DNA of 64,000 bases from Vreelandella hamiltonii (GCF_014651775.1 NZ_BMXN01000009.1:1-64000), one strand, 5' to 3'. Shown: positions 54,490 through 62,675, counted from the first letter of the stretch. The notes: generated by a model from the letters alone, not told the origin. A program made the numbers and translations.

Positions 54490-54565
54490 TTTTAACACCG
54501 CATCACCAATGGCAACTACGGGGCAAAGCGGAGGTTTTAACATCAATTGGATGACTTTGTTATGC
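54490..54565 (-). repeat. attC site 5 (after the nucleotidyltransferase gene)
   Basis: 76 bp. R'' GCATAAC (54559-54565), R' GTTAAAA (54490-54496). Inner arms TCATCCAAT and ATTGGTGATG pair with a bulge, a typical attC stem. The stop of the gene upstream is at 54560, inside the site. Confidence 0.75.
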
Positions 54566-55027
54566 GCGCTGCCGTATATCACGGATATCCTCGGCATCTA
54601 CCGGCCGTGAGAGCGCAGATTTATACCTTATCAGATCTTCCCGCAGCATAAGAGGAAGCTCAAGACCCAACAAATTTACGGTATCAAAGCGAGAAAAATC
54701 TATATTGAGCGGTACCCACTGCTCGTTGCCTGAATCAAATATCTTCGGACCATCAGCGTTGCCTACCTCGACTTTAATGCCTTCATACTTGAATTGAACA
54801 TAGGTGAGATCCCAGCCTTCCTCTTGGCGGTGAGCGGCAGCTTTGGATACAAATTCCTGACCAGCCTGTACCACTGATGAAAAGTGCTCACCAGGAACGA
54901 AAAGGTCGATGTCATGCAGATCACGCTCAGCGCCATAGCCTTTCGCTGCGAGCCCACCACAAATTATGAAGGGTATATTTCTATCTCTTAGTAACCCTAC
55001 GATCCATTGCGTGGCTACTTGATGCAT
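54560..55027 (-). CDS. Nucleotidyltransferase-fold cassette protein
   Basis: 155 aa. FIICGGLAAKGYGAERDLHDIDLFV is the nucleotidyltransferase core: GG motif, then R-D-L-x-D-IDL where the DxD acidic pair would hold metal. RQRA ends it. It resembles the MNT/AbiEii-like or MazG-related small nucleotidyltransferases, many of which act in toxin-antitoxin or defence. No partner gene adjoins it, and the function is open. Confidence 0.72.
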   Translation of the reverse strand: MHQVATQWIVGLLRDRNIPFIICGGLAAKGYGAERDLHDIDLFVPGEHFSSVVQAGQEFVSKAAAHRQEEGWDLTYVQFKYEGIKVEVGNADGPKIFDSGNEQWVPLNIDFSRFDTVNLLGLELPLMLREDLIRYKSALSRPVDAEDIRDIRQRA

Positions 55028-55041
55028 GATTCCTCCTCTAC

Positions 55042-55119
55042 GCTAAACGCTCGGCTTACACACCAGGTTCTGGGCGCTCAATACTGGTAAGGCAGTCGTC
55101 GTGAAGTCATTGGTTAGAA
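55042..55119 (-). repeat. attC site 4 (after the histidine phosphatase remnant)
   Basis: 78 bp. R'' TTCTAAC (55113-55119) and R' GTTTAGC (55042-55048, one mismatch to GTTRRRY). The broken gene stops at 55107, inside the site. Inner pairing is weaker than in the other sites. Confidence 0.6.
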
Positions 55120-55676
55120 AAAATTGGTCGATTGATATAACTGACCATATTTACGTCACCTAACGATACATGACTCAGCCCACAATTATCGTGCGGGAAC
55201 CGTGTTCTTCGGGGCAAAGCCAGTATGCTGTTTAATAATTCGCGAAGCATGTGCCCGTGTGTTACCACCAATAACCTGGAGTGAGGCTGGGTGTCGATTA
55301 GCTTCTTCGCCTGTACCACACGCTCCATGAATGCACCTGGTGACTCATTTTCATGGGGGTAGTCATGGCCTGATACGTGGCGGAAATACTTGGGCTCCTC
55401 TCGGGCAGGAGCATCAGTTAGTAATCACTGCCCCTCAGCTAAACAAGGGTGAACCTCAATCTCTATTTTGGCAACCTCAGCAAAAGGTTGAATGGTTTGC
55501 AGGGCTCTTGGATAAGGAGAGCACAGAATGCACTAGATCTCCAATTCCAAGAGGCTTCCTATAATGCTTTGTGCCTGATCGTGGCCATGCTGTGTGAGCG
55601 CGTCACGGCTTCCTGTTGCTAACGCACCATCACGGTTCGTTTCTGTTTCTGCGTGTCTCAAGAGGAATATATGCAT
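55107..55676 (-). pseudogene. Histidine phosphatase with two in-frame stop codons
   Basis: One uninterrupted frame of 190 codons from ATG 55676 to TGA 55107 reads as a histidine phosphatase superfamily member: MHIFLLRHAETETNRDG at the start (RHxET core), SPYPRALQTIQPFAEVAKIEIEVHPCLAEG in the middle and VVTHGHMLRELLNSIL near the end. TAG at 55533-55535 and TGA at 55425-55427 interrupt it. No frameshift is needed. Two stops mean a real pseudogene rather than a single read error. Confidence 0.82.
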
Positions 55677-55686
55677 ACTTGATTTC

Positions 55687-55758
55687 TTTTAACGCTTTGC
55701 TCACCGGAAAACTGGGAGCGCAGCGAGTAATTTTTCCGTGTGCAGCAACTTGTTAGAA
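55687..55758 (-). repeat. attC site 3 (after gajB)
   Basis: 72 bp. R'' TTCTAAC (55752-55758), R' GTTAAAA (55687-55693). The centre reads CGGAAAAATTACTCGCTGCG then CTCCCAGTTTTCCG. The central half closely matches site 2 at 59256-59327. Confidence 0.9.
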
Positions 55759-55827
55759 GGCAAATAGCAATACGCTTCGGGTTGCCGCAGGTCTTTTTCA
55801 CTATGAAGAAAGTCCATATTTATTGTG

Positions 55828-57459
55828 CTATCGATACAATCCATCTAATCCAGGCAGCGAAAAGAATTGAGAGGGATTTCCTGTTTTGGTTTCATAGTCT
55901 CGATTGAGACGACTACTGCTTGTAACTAGAACACAATAATTTTTCGCTCTAGTTATTCCAACAAAGTGTAAATTCAACTCCTGCTCCCAATTATCATATA
56001 TTACATCGAAGCAACCTCGAACAAATTTTCTTTTAGGGTGAATCCAATCGTATAGATCCAGGTGATAAACAAGCCCAAACTCTAGCCCTTTAGATTTATG
56101 AAGTGTCATAATTTGAACTTCATTCTCATTGATCGGCTTATAGTGCTGAAGCAACCTAGACTCCAAGCAGATTGCATTAATGAGCTCTTTATCTGAAGCA
56201 CTGATATCGACATTTAAGACTTGACCAGTTACATCCACAATCGTATGTGATAGTTCATATTGAACTTTATCACCAATAGTTGATATCATTTTACGCAATA
56301 CAGATAAATTATTCTTCGAAACTAAAGTAAATGACTGTATATACTCAACAACATCATTTAAGCGATGATGCTCGTCAAATCGAAACCTTAAAAGCTGAGA
56401 AAATAAATTACAAACCTTTGTATTTCTAACTGCCAATGGGTCTTCGTCAAAGATTCGAAACGGTACATTCAATCCATTACTAAGAAATTCTAGAGATATG
56501 TTATTTCTTACGAGTATTCCTATTTCCGAGTATGATTCAACTAGGTTGTTTTTAAGCGCAAGTTCAATTGACTCATTTATTTTTTCAGTAACATCTACTT
56601 GAGTACCTGTATAGCAGCGCCTATATACTCTGATATCACTAGTTGGCAATAAATCACATTCAGCGTCGTAAAGCCGGTTAGAATAATTAGTAATTGATGG
56701 GTGACAGCGATGGTTGATATTTACGATATGATGTTCGAAGACATCAGGTTTGTTTGTTAATTCTTTAATAAATACAGGATCACTCCCACGCCAAGCATAG
56801 ATAGACTGTTGTACATCACCAACTGCAACACCTACTAGCCCCAGTTCTAATAACTTGAGAAAGAGTACATGCTGTGGCTCAGAGGAGTCTTGATATTCAT
56901 CTATGTATACCGAGTTGTATTTTGCTGCAATATATCTTTGACAAGCATGAGATTCCGTTATGACATGATTAGCTATCACACCAAGCAGTTCAAGCAAGAC
57001 AAAACCATGATCGAATAATGTGCCAATATCATCTTCTAAGCATTTAAAAGAAGTTGAGGTTACCTCTTCGCTATAATGAGGCATTACACTCAATTTATCC
57101 ATAACACATTTAGGTACTTCATCAAGCTTAATACACTCTAGCTGGTGCTTTGTCCTTTCAAGCACTCTTGCTAAAAAAGGGTGTATAATCTCACTCAAAC
57201 AAAAATGATCAATAGTGCCAAAAAAGCTCATTTTAGTATCGCAAGCATTCCTCTTACATCGGCTTCTTAATTCCTTGCTGGCCTTTACAGTAAAAGTAAT
57301 TCCAATAACACCTCGATAAGACGGAAGATCTTTAACTTCATTTCTTATCTTTTCTGCAACAACAGTAGTCTTTCCGCTTCCAGGGCAAGCAGTAATGACC
57401 ATATTTGAATTTGAGCTTATTGCTGCTTTTTGATCTGGAGTAAACGAGAAATCACTCAT
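55828..57459 (-). CDS. gajB: Gabija protein GajB, UvrD/Rep-like helicase
   Basis: 543-aa superfamily 1 helicase. Motif I ACPGSGKTTVVAEKI (about residue 24), motif II VYIDEYQDSSEPQH (about 190), motif III GVAVGDVQQSIYAWRGSDP (about 213), NINHRCHPSITNYS (IV), IMTLHKSKGLEFGLVYHL (V) and LHFVGITRAKNYCVL (VI) are all present. Gabija GajB is about 494 aa, so this one is somewhat longer. It begins 1 bp after the gajA stop, implying coupled translation. In Gabija, GajB binds GajA and processes DNA ends or terminated phage DNA. Confidence 0.93.
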   Translation of the reverse strand: MSDFSFTPDQKAAISSNSNMVITACPGSGKTTVVAEKIRNEVKDLPSYRGVIGITFTVKASKELRSRCKRNACDTKMSFFGTIDHFCLSEIIHPFLARVLERTKHQLECIKLDEVPKCVMDKLSVMPHYSEEVTSTSFKCLEDDIGTLFDHGFVLLELLGVIANHVITESHACQRYIAAKYNSVYIDEYQDSSEPQHVLFLKLLELGLVGVAVGDVQQSIYAWRGSDPVFIKELTNKPDVFEHHIVNINHRCHPSITNYSNRLYDAECDLLPTSDIRVYRRCYTGTQVDVTEKINESIELALKNNLVESYSEIGILVRNNISLEFLSNGLNVPFRIFDEDPLAVRNTKVCNLFSQLLRFRFDEHHRLNDVVEYIQSFTLVSKNNLSVLRKMISTIGDKVQYELSHTIVDVTGQVLNVDISASDKELINAICLESRLLQHYKPINENEVQIMTLHKSKGLEFGLVYHLDLYDWIHPKRKFVRGCFDVIYDNWEQELNLHFVGITRAKNYCVLVTSSSRLNRDYETKTGNPSQFFSLPGLDGLYR

Positions 57460-57460
57460 G

Positions 57461-59170
57461 TTATTGGCCTACTAACTTAACTGCATGATGCAATGGCTTA
57501 GATAACTCACCCCCACTTACTCCTGCAAGCGCCTTTTGATTTTGTGACAAAAATTCTCGCATTCTAATGGCTTTTTTACTCTGCAAGTATTTTACTGCAT
57601 CATTGATATCGGTCTTTCCGGAATAAGTTAACAATTCATTCGGAAGCTCTAAAGCCAGATCAGCTTCTAGATCAATCTTTGAAAGAAATATTCCGTGTGG
57701 ATTTATTTGATCTGAAGTCGTTTTCCAAACTCCAGAATCAACTAAGTCTTTCGAAGTTGTTGTTGATGTATAGTCGGGGCCATTAGCTAGGCCAGCCAGT
57801 GATAAGCACCTATTAATACCTACAGCTCTTTTATTAACACTATTTTTAATACCTGAAACATCATTATCTGTTCTCAACACCCAAGGTATTTCCATAGCAT
57901 CCAGAATTTTACTGTAAACTTTAAATTGAATTCCATCAACACTAAGAATTGAAATGTTATGAAAATCCAAATCTATCCCTAGCTGTATTGCCAACTCCTC
58001 GTAAAAGAGTTTTTCTGATGGTCCTTCAACCAAAAAAACACAGCTAGAAAAAAAGGCCTCAGCAGGAAGAATGCTCATCCTATAACCTAATTCGTCCCAG
58101 GCATCCGAAATGCATGCAGAACAGCCACCGTTAGCCGCCACACTTCCATTTTCAGCCAAGAGAATACGAACTATTGAATTTGGCTTGTATCGTTCTGTTA
58201 TTTGAGGGGAATGACTTGTAATTATAGTTTGTCCGGGAAGATCATGAATTAAGTAATCAGCTAGTTTGCGTTGTTGATGTGGATGTAAATGAGCTTCAGG
58301 CTCTTCAACACAATAAAATGTAACTTCATGGTCAGGATCAAACTCTCTTTGACTTTTTGCCTTCCACAAGGCTAACAATATTTGATTGTTTCGACCGTCA
58401 CCACCAAGCATTAGTTTTGAACCAGATGTAGATGCACCTAATTCTAAATTTTCAATAAACTGATTTACTTTTATAGCACCAGTATCTAAATGTACACTAT
58501 AGTTTTCATTTGTATATGATAGTTTTTTCAACTCTTCATTAACTACCGAGGTGGCGTCTTTTACATAGTTAAGCTCCGCAATCTTTTCATTAACTTCATT
58601 TAACTTGGCTGATATAGCTACCATTTCAACTTGGTCATGCTCAAGCTCTTCGTCTTCAAGACTGTCTTTAGACTGCTTAAGCAACTTTCTTTTTTCTATT
58701 TGAATGAACTTTTGAAGGTCTCTTCGAGATTTTACATAGCGTAAATTTAACTGTTTCAAATAGAATCTTGATGGAATAAGCTCAAGCTCATCATCTGAGC
58801 ATCCAATAGATATCTCGTAATCAAGTGTATTTCTATTTGCTGTAATAGCAATCACGGCCTTACTTTCATCACTCACACTTCCCTTCAGTGCAGAAAGAAC
58901 AGCATCCTCATTGATATTAGAAAAATAGATTTTAATAGAGAAAGATTCTGCCTGATTTCCATTGCTATCTATGAAGAAATCCGTAGCTTCCGGTTCAATA
59001 TCTCTATCTGACAAAGATTTATCAAGTAACAAACGGATGCCATAGAGCAAATTTGTTTTACCGACATCATTGCTTCCAATCAATAGTGTCTTATCAGTAA
59101 AACGAATAGTAGCTTCTCGGAAGTTCCTATAGCCTTCAAGACTCACCTTTTCAATTATCAATTTAAGCAT
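57461..59170 (-). CDS. gajA: Gabija protein GajA, OLD-family ATPase/Toprim nuclease
   Basis: 569 aa, close to the type GajA (578). The N-terminal ABC-like ATPase has Walker A LLIGSNDVGKTNLLYG (about residue 30), a coiled coil at ~160-215 and Walker B CVEEPEAHLHPHQQRKLADYL (about 285), followed by TSHSPQI. The C-terminal Toprim nuclease starts CVFLVEGPSEKLFYEELA (Glu) and has WVLRTDNDVSGI (DxD). GajA senses nucleotide depletion and nicks DNA in a sequence-related manner in known Gabija systems. It is the first gene of a two-gene cassette. No clear promoter is seen in the 85 bp upstream. Confidence 0.94.
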   Translation of the reverse strand: MLKLIIEKVSLEGYRNFREATIRFTDKTLLIGSNDVGKTNLLYGIRLLLDKSLSDRDIEPEATDFFIDSNGNQAESFSIKIYFSNINEDAVLSALKGSVSDESKAVIAITANRNTLDYEISIGCSDDELELIPSRFYLKQLNLRYVKSRRDLQKFIQIEKRKLLKQSKDSLEDEELEHDQVEMVAISAKLNEVNEKIAELNYVKDATSVVNEELKKLSYTNENYSVHLDTGAIKVNQFIENLELGASTSGSKLMLGGDGRNNQILLALWKAKSQREFDPDHEVTFYCVEEPEAHLHPHQQRKLADYLIHDLPGQTIITSHSPQITERYKPNSIVRILLAENGSVAANGGCSACISDAWDELGYRMSILPAEAFFSSCVFLVEGPSEKLFYEELAIQLGIDLDFHNISILSVDGIQFKVYSKILDAMEIPWVLRTDNDVSGIKNSVNKRAVGINRCLSLAGLANGPDYTSTTTSKDLVDSGVWKTTSDQINPHGIFLSKIDLEADLALELPNELLTYSGKTDINDAVKYLQSKKAIRMREFLSQNQKALAGVSGGELSKPLHHAVKLVGQ

Positions 59171-59255
59171 CCTTTAAAACAGTCTGAAAGTTCAGGCTTA
59201 ATAGGAGCAACCCTTCTCTTCAAATTCTTTATGGTTGCAATGAACTACGGTTGCC

Positions 59256-59327
59256 CTCTAACGCCGCGCTCTGCGGAAATTTGGGAGCGCCAGCGAGTAA
59301 ATTTTCCGTAGTAGCGCTTTGTTAGAA
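59256..59327 (-). repeat. attC site 2 (after the 69-aa gene)
   Basis: 72 bp. R'' TTCTAAC (59321-59327), R' GTTAGAGG (59255-59262). The centre ACTCGCTGGCGCTCCCAAAT with flanking CGGAAAAT/ATTTCCG arms is nearly shared with site 3, as in sedentary-type arrays where attC sites look alike. Confidence 0.92.
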
Positions 59328-59332
59328 GAGGT

Positions 59333-59542
59333 TCACTCTACGAAGCCGTGGTAGAAACCGACAGAGTTGACCGCCTCAACAAATCTCTTAGCTGTCTTTC
59401 GGTCCATTATTACTGTCTTTCCGTCAACAGTGATATAGATGCTGTCTTCTGGATAATAAGAGGAACGGCCAATTTCTAGCTCCATTTCCGTCCTTCCACC
59501 TTGATCTTTTATCGTTTCCTCGAAATACATGGTGGTAGCCAT
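59333..59542 (-). CDS. 69-aa orphan cassette protein
   Basis: 69 aa, acidic to neutral: MATTMYFEETIKDQGGRTEMELEIGRSSYYPEDSIYITVDGKTVIMDRKTAKRFVEAVNSVGFYHGFVE in pieces. Beta-rich with a short C-terminal helix (KTAKRFVEAVNSV). No family is recognised. A GAGAGCG ribosome site stands near the start. The stop is 6 bp from the attC R'' box, as expected for a cassette. Size and isolation are typical of integron orphans. Confidence 0.65.
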   Translation of the reverse strand: MATTMYFEETIKDQGGRTEMELEIGRSSYYPEDSIYITVDGKTVIMDRKTAKRFVEAVNSVGFYHGFVE

Positions 59543-59586
59543 ATAGCGCTCTCCTTGTGTAGCCCAAATTTACTGAATTGAAATTC

Positions 59587-59642
59587 TTCTAACGCTTGGT
59601 TCAGGTGCGCCGTAGGCGTCACTTGGAACCACTTGTTATAAC
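59587..59642 (-). repeat. attC site 1 (after the HEPN gene)
   Basis: 56 bp. R'' TTATAAC (59636-59642) and R' GTTAGAA (59587-59593). L'' TGGTTC (C bulge) pairs with GAACCA of L', and the short variable stem is ACGCC-TAC-GGCG. It is a textbook minimal attC. The HEPN stop codon TAA lies in the R'' box. Confidence 0.95.
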
Positions 59643-60601
59643 TCCATGAACTGAGGTTGACCGTCATTAATATGCTCCTCAAGAACAGCATCAACCAAGT
59701 CTGAAGCTAGTAAATTTGCTTCTCCAGCAGCTTTGTAGATCTCAGCCTGAAGTTCATCATTACCGCGAAATGGATCTTCTATACCTCCAGAGTGTACAAC
59801 TCTTGAGCGATAATTGTATAAGCGATAAAAATCTTCAGCTCTTTTTTTGCCCAATTTACTTTTTACTAGTTTTTTACATGAGTTGCTTATAGAAAGGCTT
59901 TTACACCCTGCAATGGCTAAGCTAAGAGATTTCTTTTTATTTTCATCGATATCTGATATTTCAACATCGCTCATAAGTTTGTCAATTAGTTCTATCTCTT
60001 CTGGGGTTCGAGTGTTTTTTGGATCAGATAACATCTCTACCACTGTCATCGATAGTATTAGTCTGACTTTGCTAGAATATTCGAACCTAATGCTATTGAG
60101 CATATCTATTGCAGGTAATAAATCAAAAACAACATTATATTTTGTATAATATTTATCAAACTGACTCACCAAATTGGCGCATTGGATTGGCTCAAATTCT
60201 TGTGATGGGTTAGGATCGAAAAATTCTGTTCTTGCTTCAAAGACACGTCGAAAAACAAGCTGCTTAAACATTACCCCACTACCTAGAAATGGCTTTTCCA
60301 TGTTTTTCAACATTTCATGCAGAGGGTAATCATCATGCCCTTCATTAGATAAAGAGACACCTACGTGTTCTGACAGGGCTGACATTTTAAATGCTTGTTC
60401 CACTCTAAGCATATCAATTGCAGCCTCTCGATATGTTTCATATTGGGAGCCAACAATCTCCACGCTATTTGAGTCACATAACGGTTTATTCTTTATTGAT
60501 GAAGTTAAATAGATATCTCTTTCGTCAATTAGCTTTATGCTCGTCTCTTTTGAATCCATCTGATTGTTTGATAGTCGAAATGAAAGCTTAAAGCTAAACA
60601 T
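59636..60601 (-). CDS. HEPN-domain protein (cassette-borne, possible defence)
   Basis: 321 aa; AAGGA stands 8 nt before the ATG. The C-terminal third has ILSMTVVEMLSD ... YRLYNYRSRVVHSGGIEDPF, and RSRVVH fits the HEPN RNase motif R-x4-6-H (about residue 280). The layout resembles Apea-like HEPN proteins. The N-terminal ~190 residues are unfamiliar. HEPN RNases are common in abortive-infection systems, and its cassette neighbours the Gabija cassette. No stand-alone defence activity is shown here. Confidence 0.72.
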   Translation of the reverse strand: MFSFKLSFRLSNNQMDSKETSIKLIDERDIYLTSSIKNKPLCDSNSVEIVGSQYETYREAAIDMLRVEQAFKMSALSEHVGVSLSNEGHDDYPLHEMLKNMEKPFLGSGVMFKQLVFRRVFEARTEFFDPNPSQEFEPIQCANLVSQFDKYYTKYNVVFDLLPAIDMLNSIRFEYSSKVRLILSMTVVEMLSDPKNTRTPEEIELIDKLMSDVEISDIDENKKKSLSLAIAGCKSLSISNSCKKLVKSKLGKKRAEDFYRLYNYRSRVVHSGGIEDPFRGNDELQAEIYKAAGEANLLASDLVDAVLEEHINDGQPQFMEL

Positions 60602-60870
60602 CTAAAAAGTCCTTAATCGCTAAGCAACCATTTGATTGGAGTTATAACAGTGGTTATATAGCCCGCTACATAACCCCAATAACTGAGCGATCACAGTCAT
60701 TGATGTTATACAGCCCCAAAAAACCACCTAACCTATTGATTTAAAAAAACACTCCATTAGATCAGGCTACATATCCCCTATTATCGTGCCCGCTCGTTTT
60801 GCCTGTTAAATCATACTCTATGCATAAAATCTGCTTAGGTCACCTATCTGGCGAAAATTTTTTCGTGGTT

Positions 60871-60948
60871 TGGGTGGCTGTATCGGCACCGCGCTGCGGT
60901 GCTTCGCGGGTGCCTCGCTTTGCTCGTTACGCCGCGCTACGGGGTTGG
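60871..60948. repeat. 78-bp direct repeat, copy A (contains interspersed repeat, inverted)
   Basis: Starts TGGGTGGCTGTATCGGCACC and ends CTACGGGGTTGG. Identical to copy B at 61006-61083 except for one C/T change. The core 60899-60940 is the reverse complement of the interspersed element at 47715 and 50469 with a few differences. Confidence 0.92.
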
Positions 60949-61005
60949 CTGGCTAGGTGGTTTGATCTTTGCGGGCTGAAGTGGTCTCTTGCTTTGTGAT
61001 TGGCT

Positions 61006-61083
61006 TGGGTGGCTGTATCGGCACCGCGTTGCGGTGCTTCGCGGGTGCCTCGCTTTGCTCGTTACGCCGCGCTACGGGGTTGG
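61006..61083. repeat. 78-bp direct repeat, copy B
   Basis: Second copy of the direct repeat, 135 bp downstream of copy A in the same orientation. Its core (61034-61075) is the fourth member of the interspersed repeat family. Confidence 0.92.
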
Positions 61084-61357
61084 TGGCGTTGTCGTTGTTG
61101 GAGGCATTATCGTTGGATTGGTGGCTTGATCGTCGCGCGCTGAAGCGCCCTCCCACGTCACACATCCTACACCCCTCATTTCCCTCAGCTCCATCGCATC
61201 CCTCGCATCCCCTTTCCCCTTTCCCCTTTCCCAACATCTTTCATCTCGCACATGGTGCATCCCCGGCATCGGCTGTCTCAGCCCTCCCCTCGCTCTTGTT
61301 GCTGGCCTTCTTTTGCAAAGCAGCTTAGCCTGCTAACTCAACCAGTAAGGGTGTGCG

Positions 61358-62674
61358 ATGCAAGAGACGACGAGGCGGCAGCGGGTGGCGGGCGGGTTGT
61401 TGTTGCTGGGGCTGTTGGTGCAGGTGGTGGGCTTTACCGGGGCTTTCGCGGCGGCGCAGGGGGTGAGCTATCTGCTGTGGGCGGCGGTGGTGTTGCTGTG
61501 GCGGGATATTCCTCGGCGTTCGCGGCGTCAGGCGGGGGTGTTGAGCGCGCTGGGGGCTACGATGCTGGTGGTGGCGCACACGGTGTATGGGGCGGCGGTG
61601 AATTGGCCTGCCATGCTCCAGGGCAATGTGTTCGTGGCCACCATGCTGGTGGGGGTGAGCTTTATTTCCCTGATCGGCACCCAGGGCAACAAGCGTGCGC
61701 CGGGCAGGCGGTTGACGGGGGCAGCGGGCGTGCTGCGTACCTGGCTGGGGGTGCATTTTCTGGGCACCATTCTGAACCTTTCCACGGTGCTGATGGTGGG
61801 CGACCGGCTGGCCCGGCGCGGGCCGCTGACCACGCCGCAGCTGTTGGCGTTGAACCGGGGGTTGAGCAGCGCGGCGCTGTGGTCGCCGTTTTTTGCCTCC
61901 ATGGCGGTGGTCATCGCCCTGGTGCCCTCGGTGCAGTACGCCCAGATTGCCGTGGTGGGTTTTCCGATGGCCATGCTCTCGGGGCTATTGACCACATTAG
62001 AGCTGCGGCGGCGGTTCGATTTGGCCGAGGTGGATGGTTTTTCGCTATCGCCGCGTAGCCTGTTCATGCCTGCGGGCATGGCGGCGCTGGTCATGCTGTT
62101 CCATGTTTGGCTGACGCCTGCGCTGAGCATCGTCAGCATCATTACCTTCCTGATTCCCGGCGTGGCGTTGCTAAGCAACCTGCCTGCGGGGCCGCGCTTT
62201 ACCCTGCGCCGTTTGCGTCAGCACACCGTCACACGGTTACCGGCCATGCGTGGGGAGATTTCGCTGTTTCTGGCGGCGGGCTTGCTGACCGTGGGGCTTT
62301 CCACACTGGTGGCCGCAGCGGCAGGCGATGCGTGGACGCTGTTTGCGCGGTTTGGCGCGCCTCAGGCCATGGCCAGCTTCGCAGCCATTGCCTTGAGCGC
62401 GCTGGTGGGGTTGCACCCGATCATTGGGGTGTCGGTGCTGGCCTCGGTGCTCAATCTCAGCGGTGCGGAGCAAACCCTGTTTGCCTTCGTGGGGCTGAGC
62501 GCCTGGGCGGTGGGTACCAGCGTGGGGCCGCTTTCCGGTATCAACCTCTCGTTACAGGGGCGTTATGGGGTCAGCGGCTACCAGATGATGAAGAACAACC
62601 TGCCCTATGCGGCGCTCATGAGCCTGCTGTCGCTGGGCGCGATCGCAGGCTTGAGCGCCTGGTTGGGCCTATAG
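61358..62674 (+). CDS. Polytopic inner-membrane protein, unknown
   Basis: 438 aa, about 12 hydrophobic segments, strongly Leu/Ala/Val-rich. Two duplicated halves are hinted by GVSFISLIGTQGNKR / VGTSVGPLSGINLSLQGRYG. ALVGLHPIIGVSVLASVL near residue 350 resembles the discontinuous helices of ion-transporter (IT) superfamily carriers. I do not recognise the family with confidence; a permease or exporter is likely. Base composition is that of the chromosome, so it marks the end of the island. Convergent with the ybeL-like gene. Confidence 0.7.
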   Translation: MQETTRRQRVAGGLLLLGLLVQVVGFTGAFAAAQGVSYLLWAAVVLLWRDIPRRSRRQAGVLSALGATMLVVAHTVYGAAVNWPAMLQGNVFVATMLVGVSFISLIGTQGNKRAPGRRLTGAAGVLRTWLGVHFLGTILNLSTVLMVGDRLARRGPLTTPQLLALNRGLSSAALWSPFFASMAVVIALVPSVQYAQIAVVGFPMAMLSGLLTTLELRRRFDLAEVDGFSLSPRSLFMPAGMAALVMLFHVWLTPALSIVSIITFLIPGVALLSNLPAGPRFTLRRLRQHTVTRLPAMRGEISLFLAAGLLTVGLSTLVAAAAGDAWTLFARFGAPQAMASFAAIALSALVGLHPIIGVSVLASVLNLSGAEQTLFAFVGLSAWAVGTSVGPLSGINLSLQGRYGVSGYQMMKNNLPYAALMSLLSLGAIAGLSAWLGL

Positions 62675-62675
62675 C

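Larger units (their letters stand above)
53893..59642 (-). mobile_element. Integrase-less integron cassette array (CALIN-type) with six attC sites
   Basis: Six attC-like sites (53893, 54490, 55042, 55687, 59256, 59587) all point the same way, with cassette genes also on the minus strand. The stop codons of four cassette genes fall inside or next to the following attC, as is usual. Region GC is clearly below that of the flanks. No integron integrase (intI) gene and no attI are visible in the 64 kb. The order on the minus strand is HEPN gene, 69-aa gene, gajA-gajB, histidine phosphatase remnant, nucleotidyltransferase, MreB-like, HHH. The OMT gene may be an outlying member. Confidence 0.85.
60602..61357. 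other. Gene-poor region upstream of the cassette array
   Basis: 756 bp without a credible gene. The left 180 bp is AT-rich and holds GTTATAAC-like motifs (60640, 60652, 60672) that may be decayed recombination boxes. The middle holds two 78-bp direct repeats (60871, 61006). The right end has short CCCTTT runs (CCCCTTTCCCCTTTCC at 61208-61228). Open frames here are repeat-derived and carry no family motif. Confidence 0.6.

Noticed and set aside
54415-54597. 60-aa minus-strand frame
   Set aside because: It spans attC site 5, so it is a recombination-site reading, not a gene.
60799-61328. Small open frames in the direct-repeat region
   Set aside because: They are produced by the GC-rich repeats and have no ribosome sites or family features.
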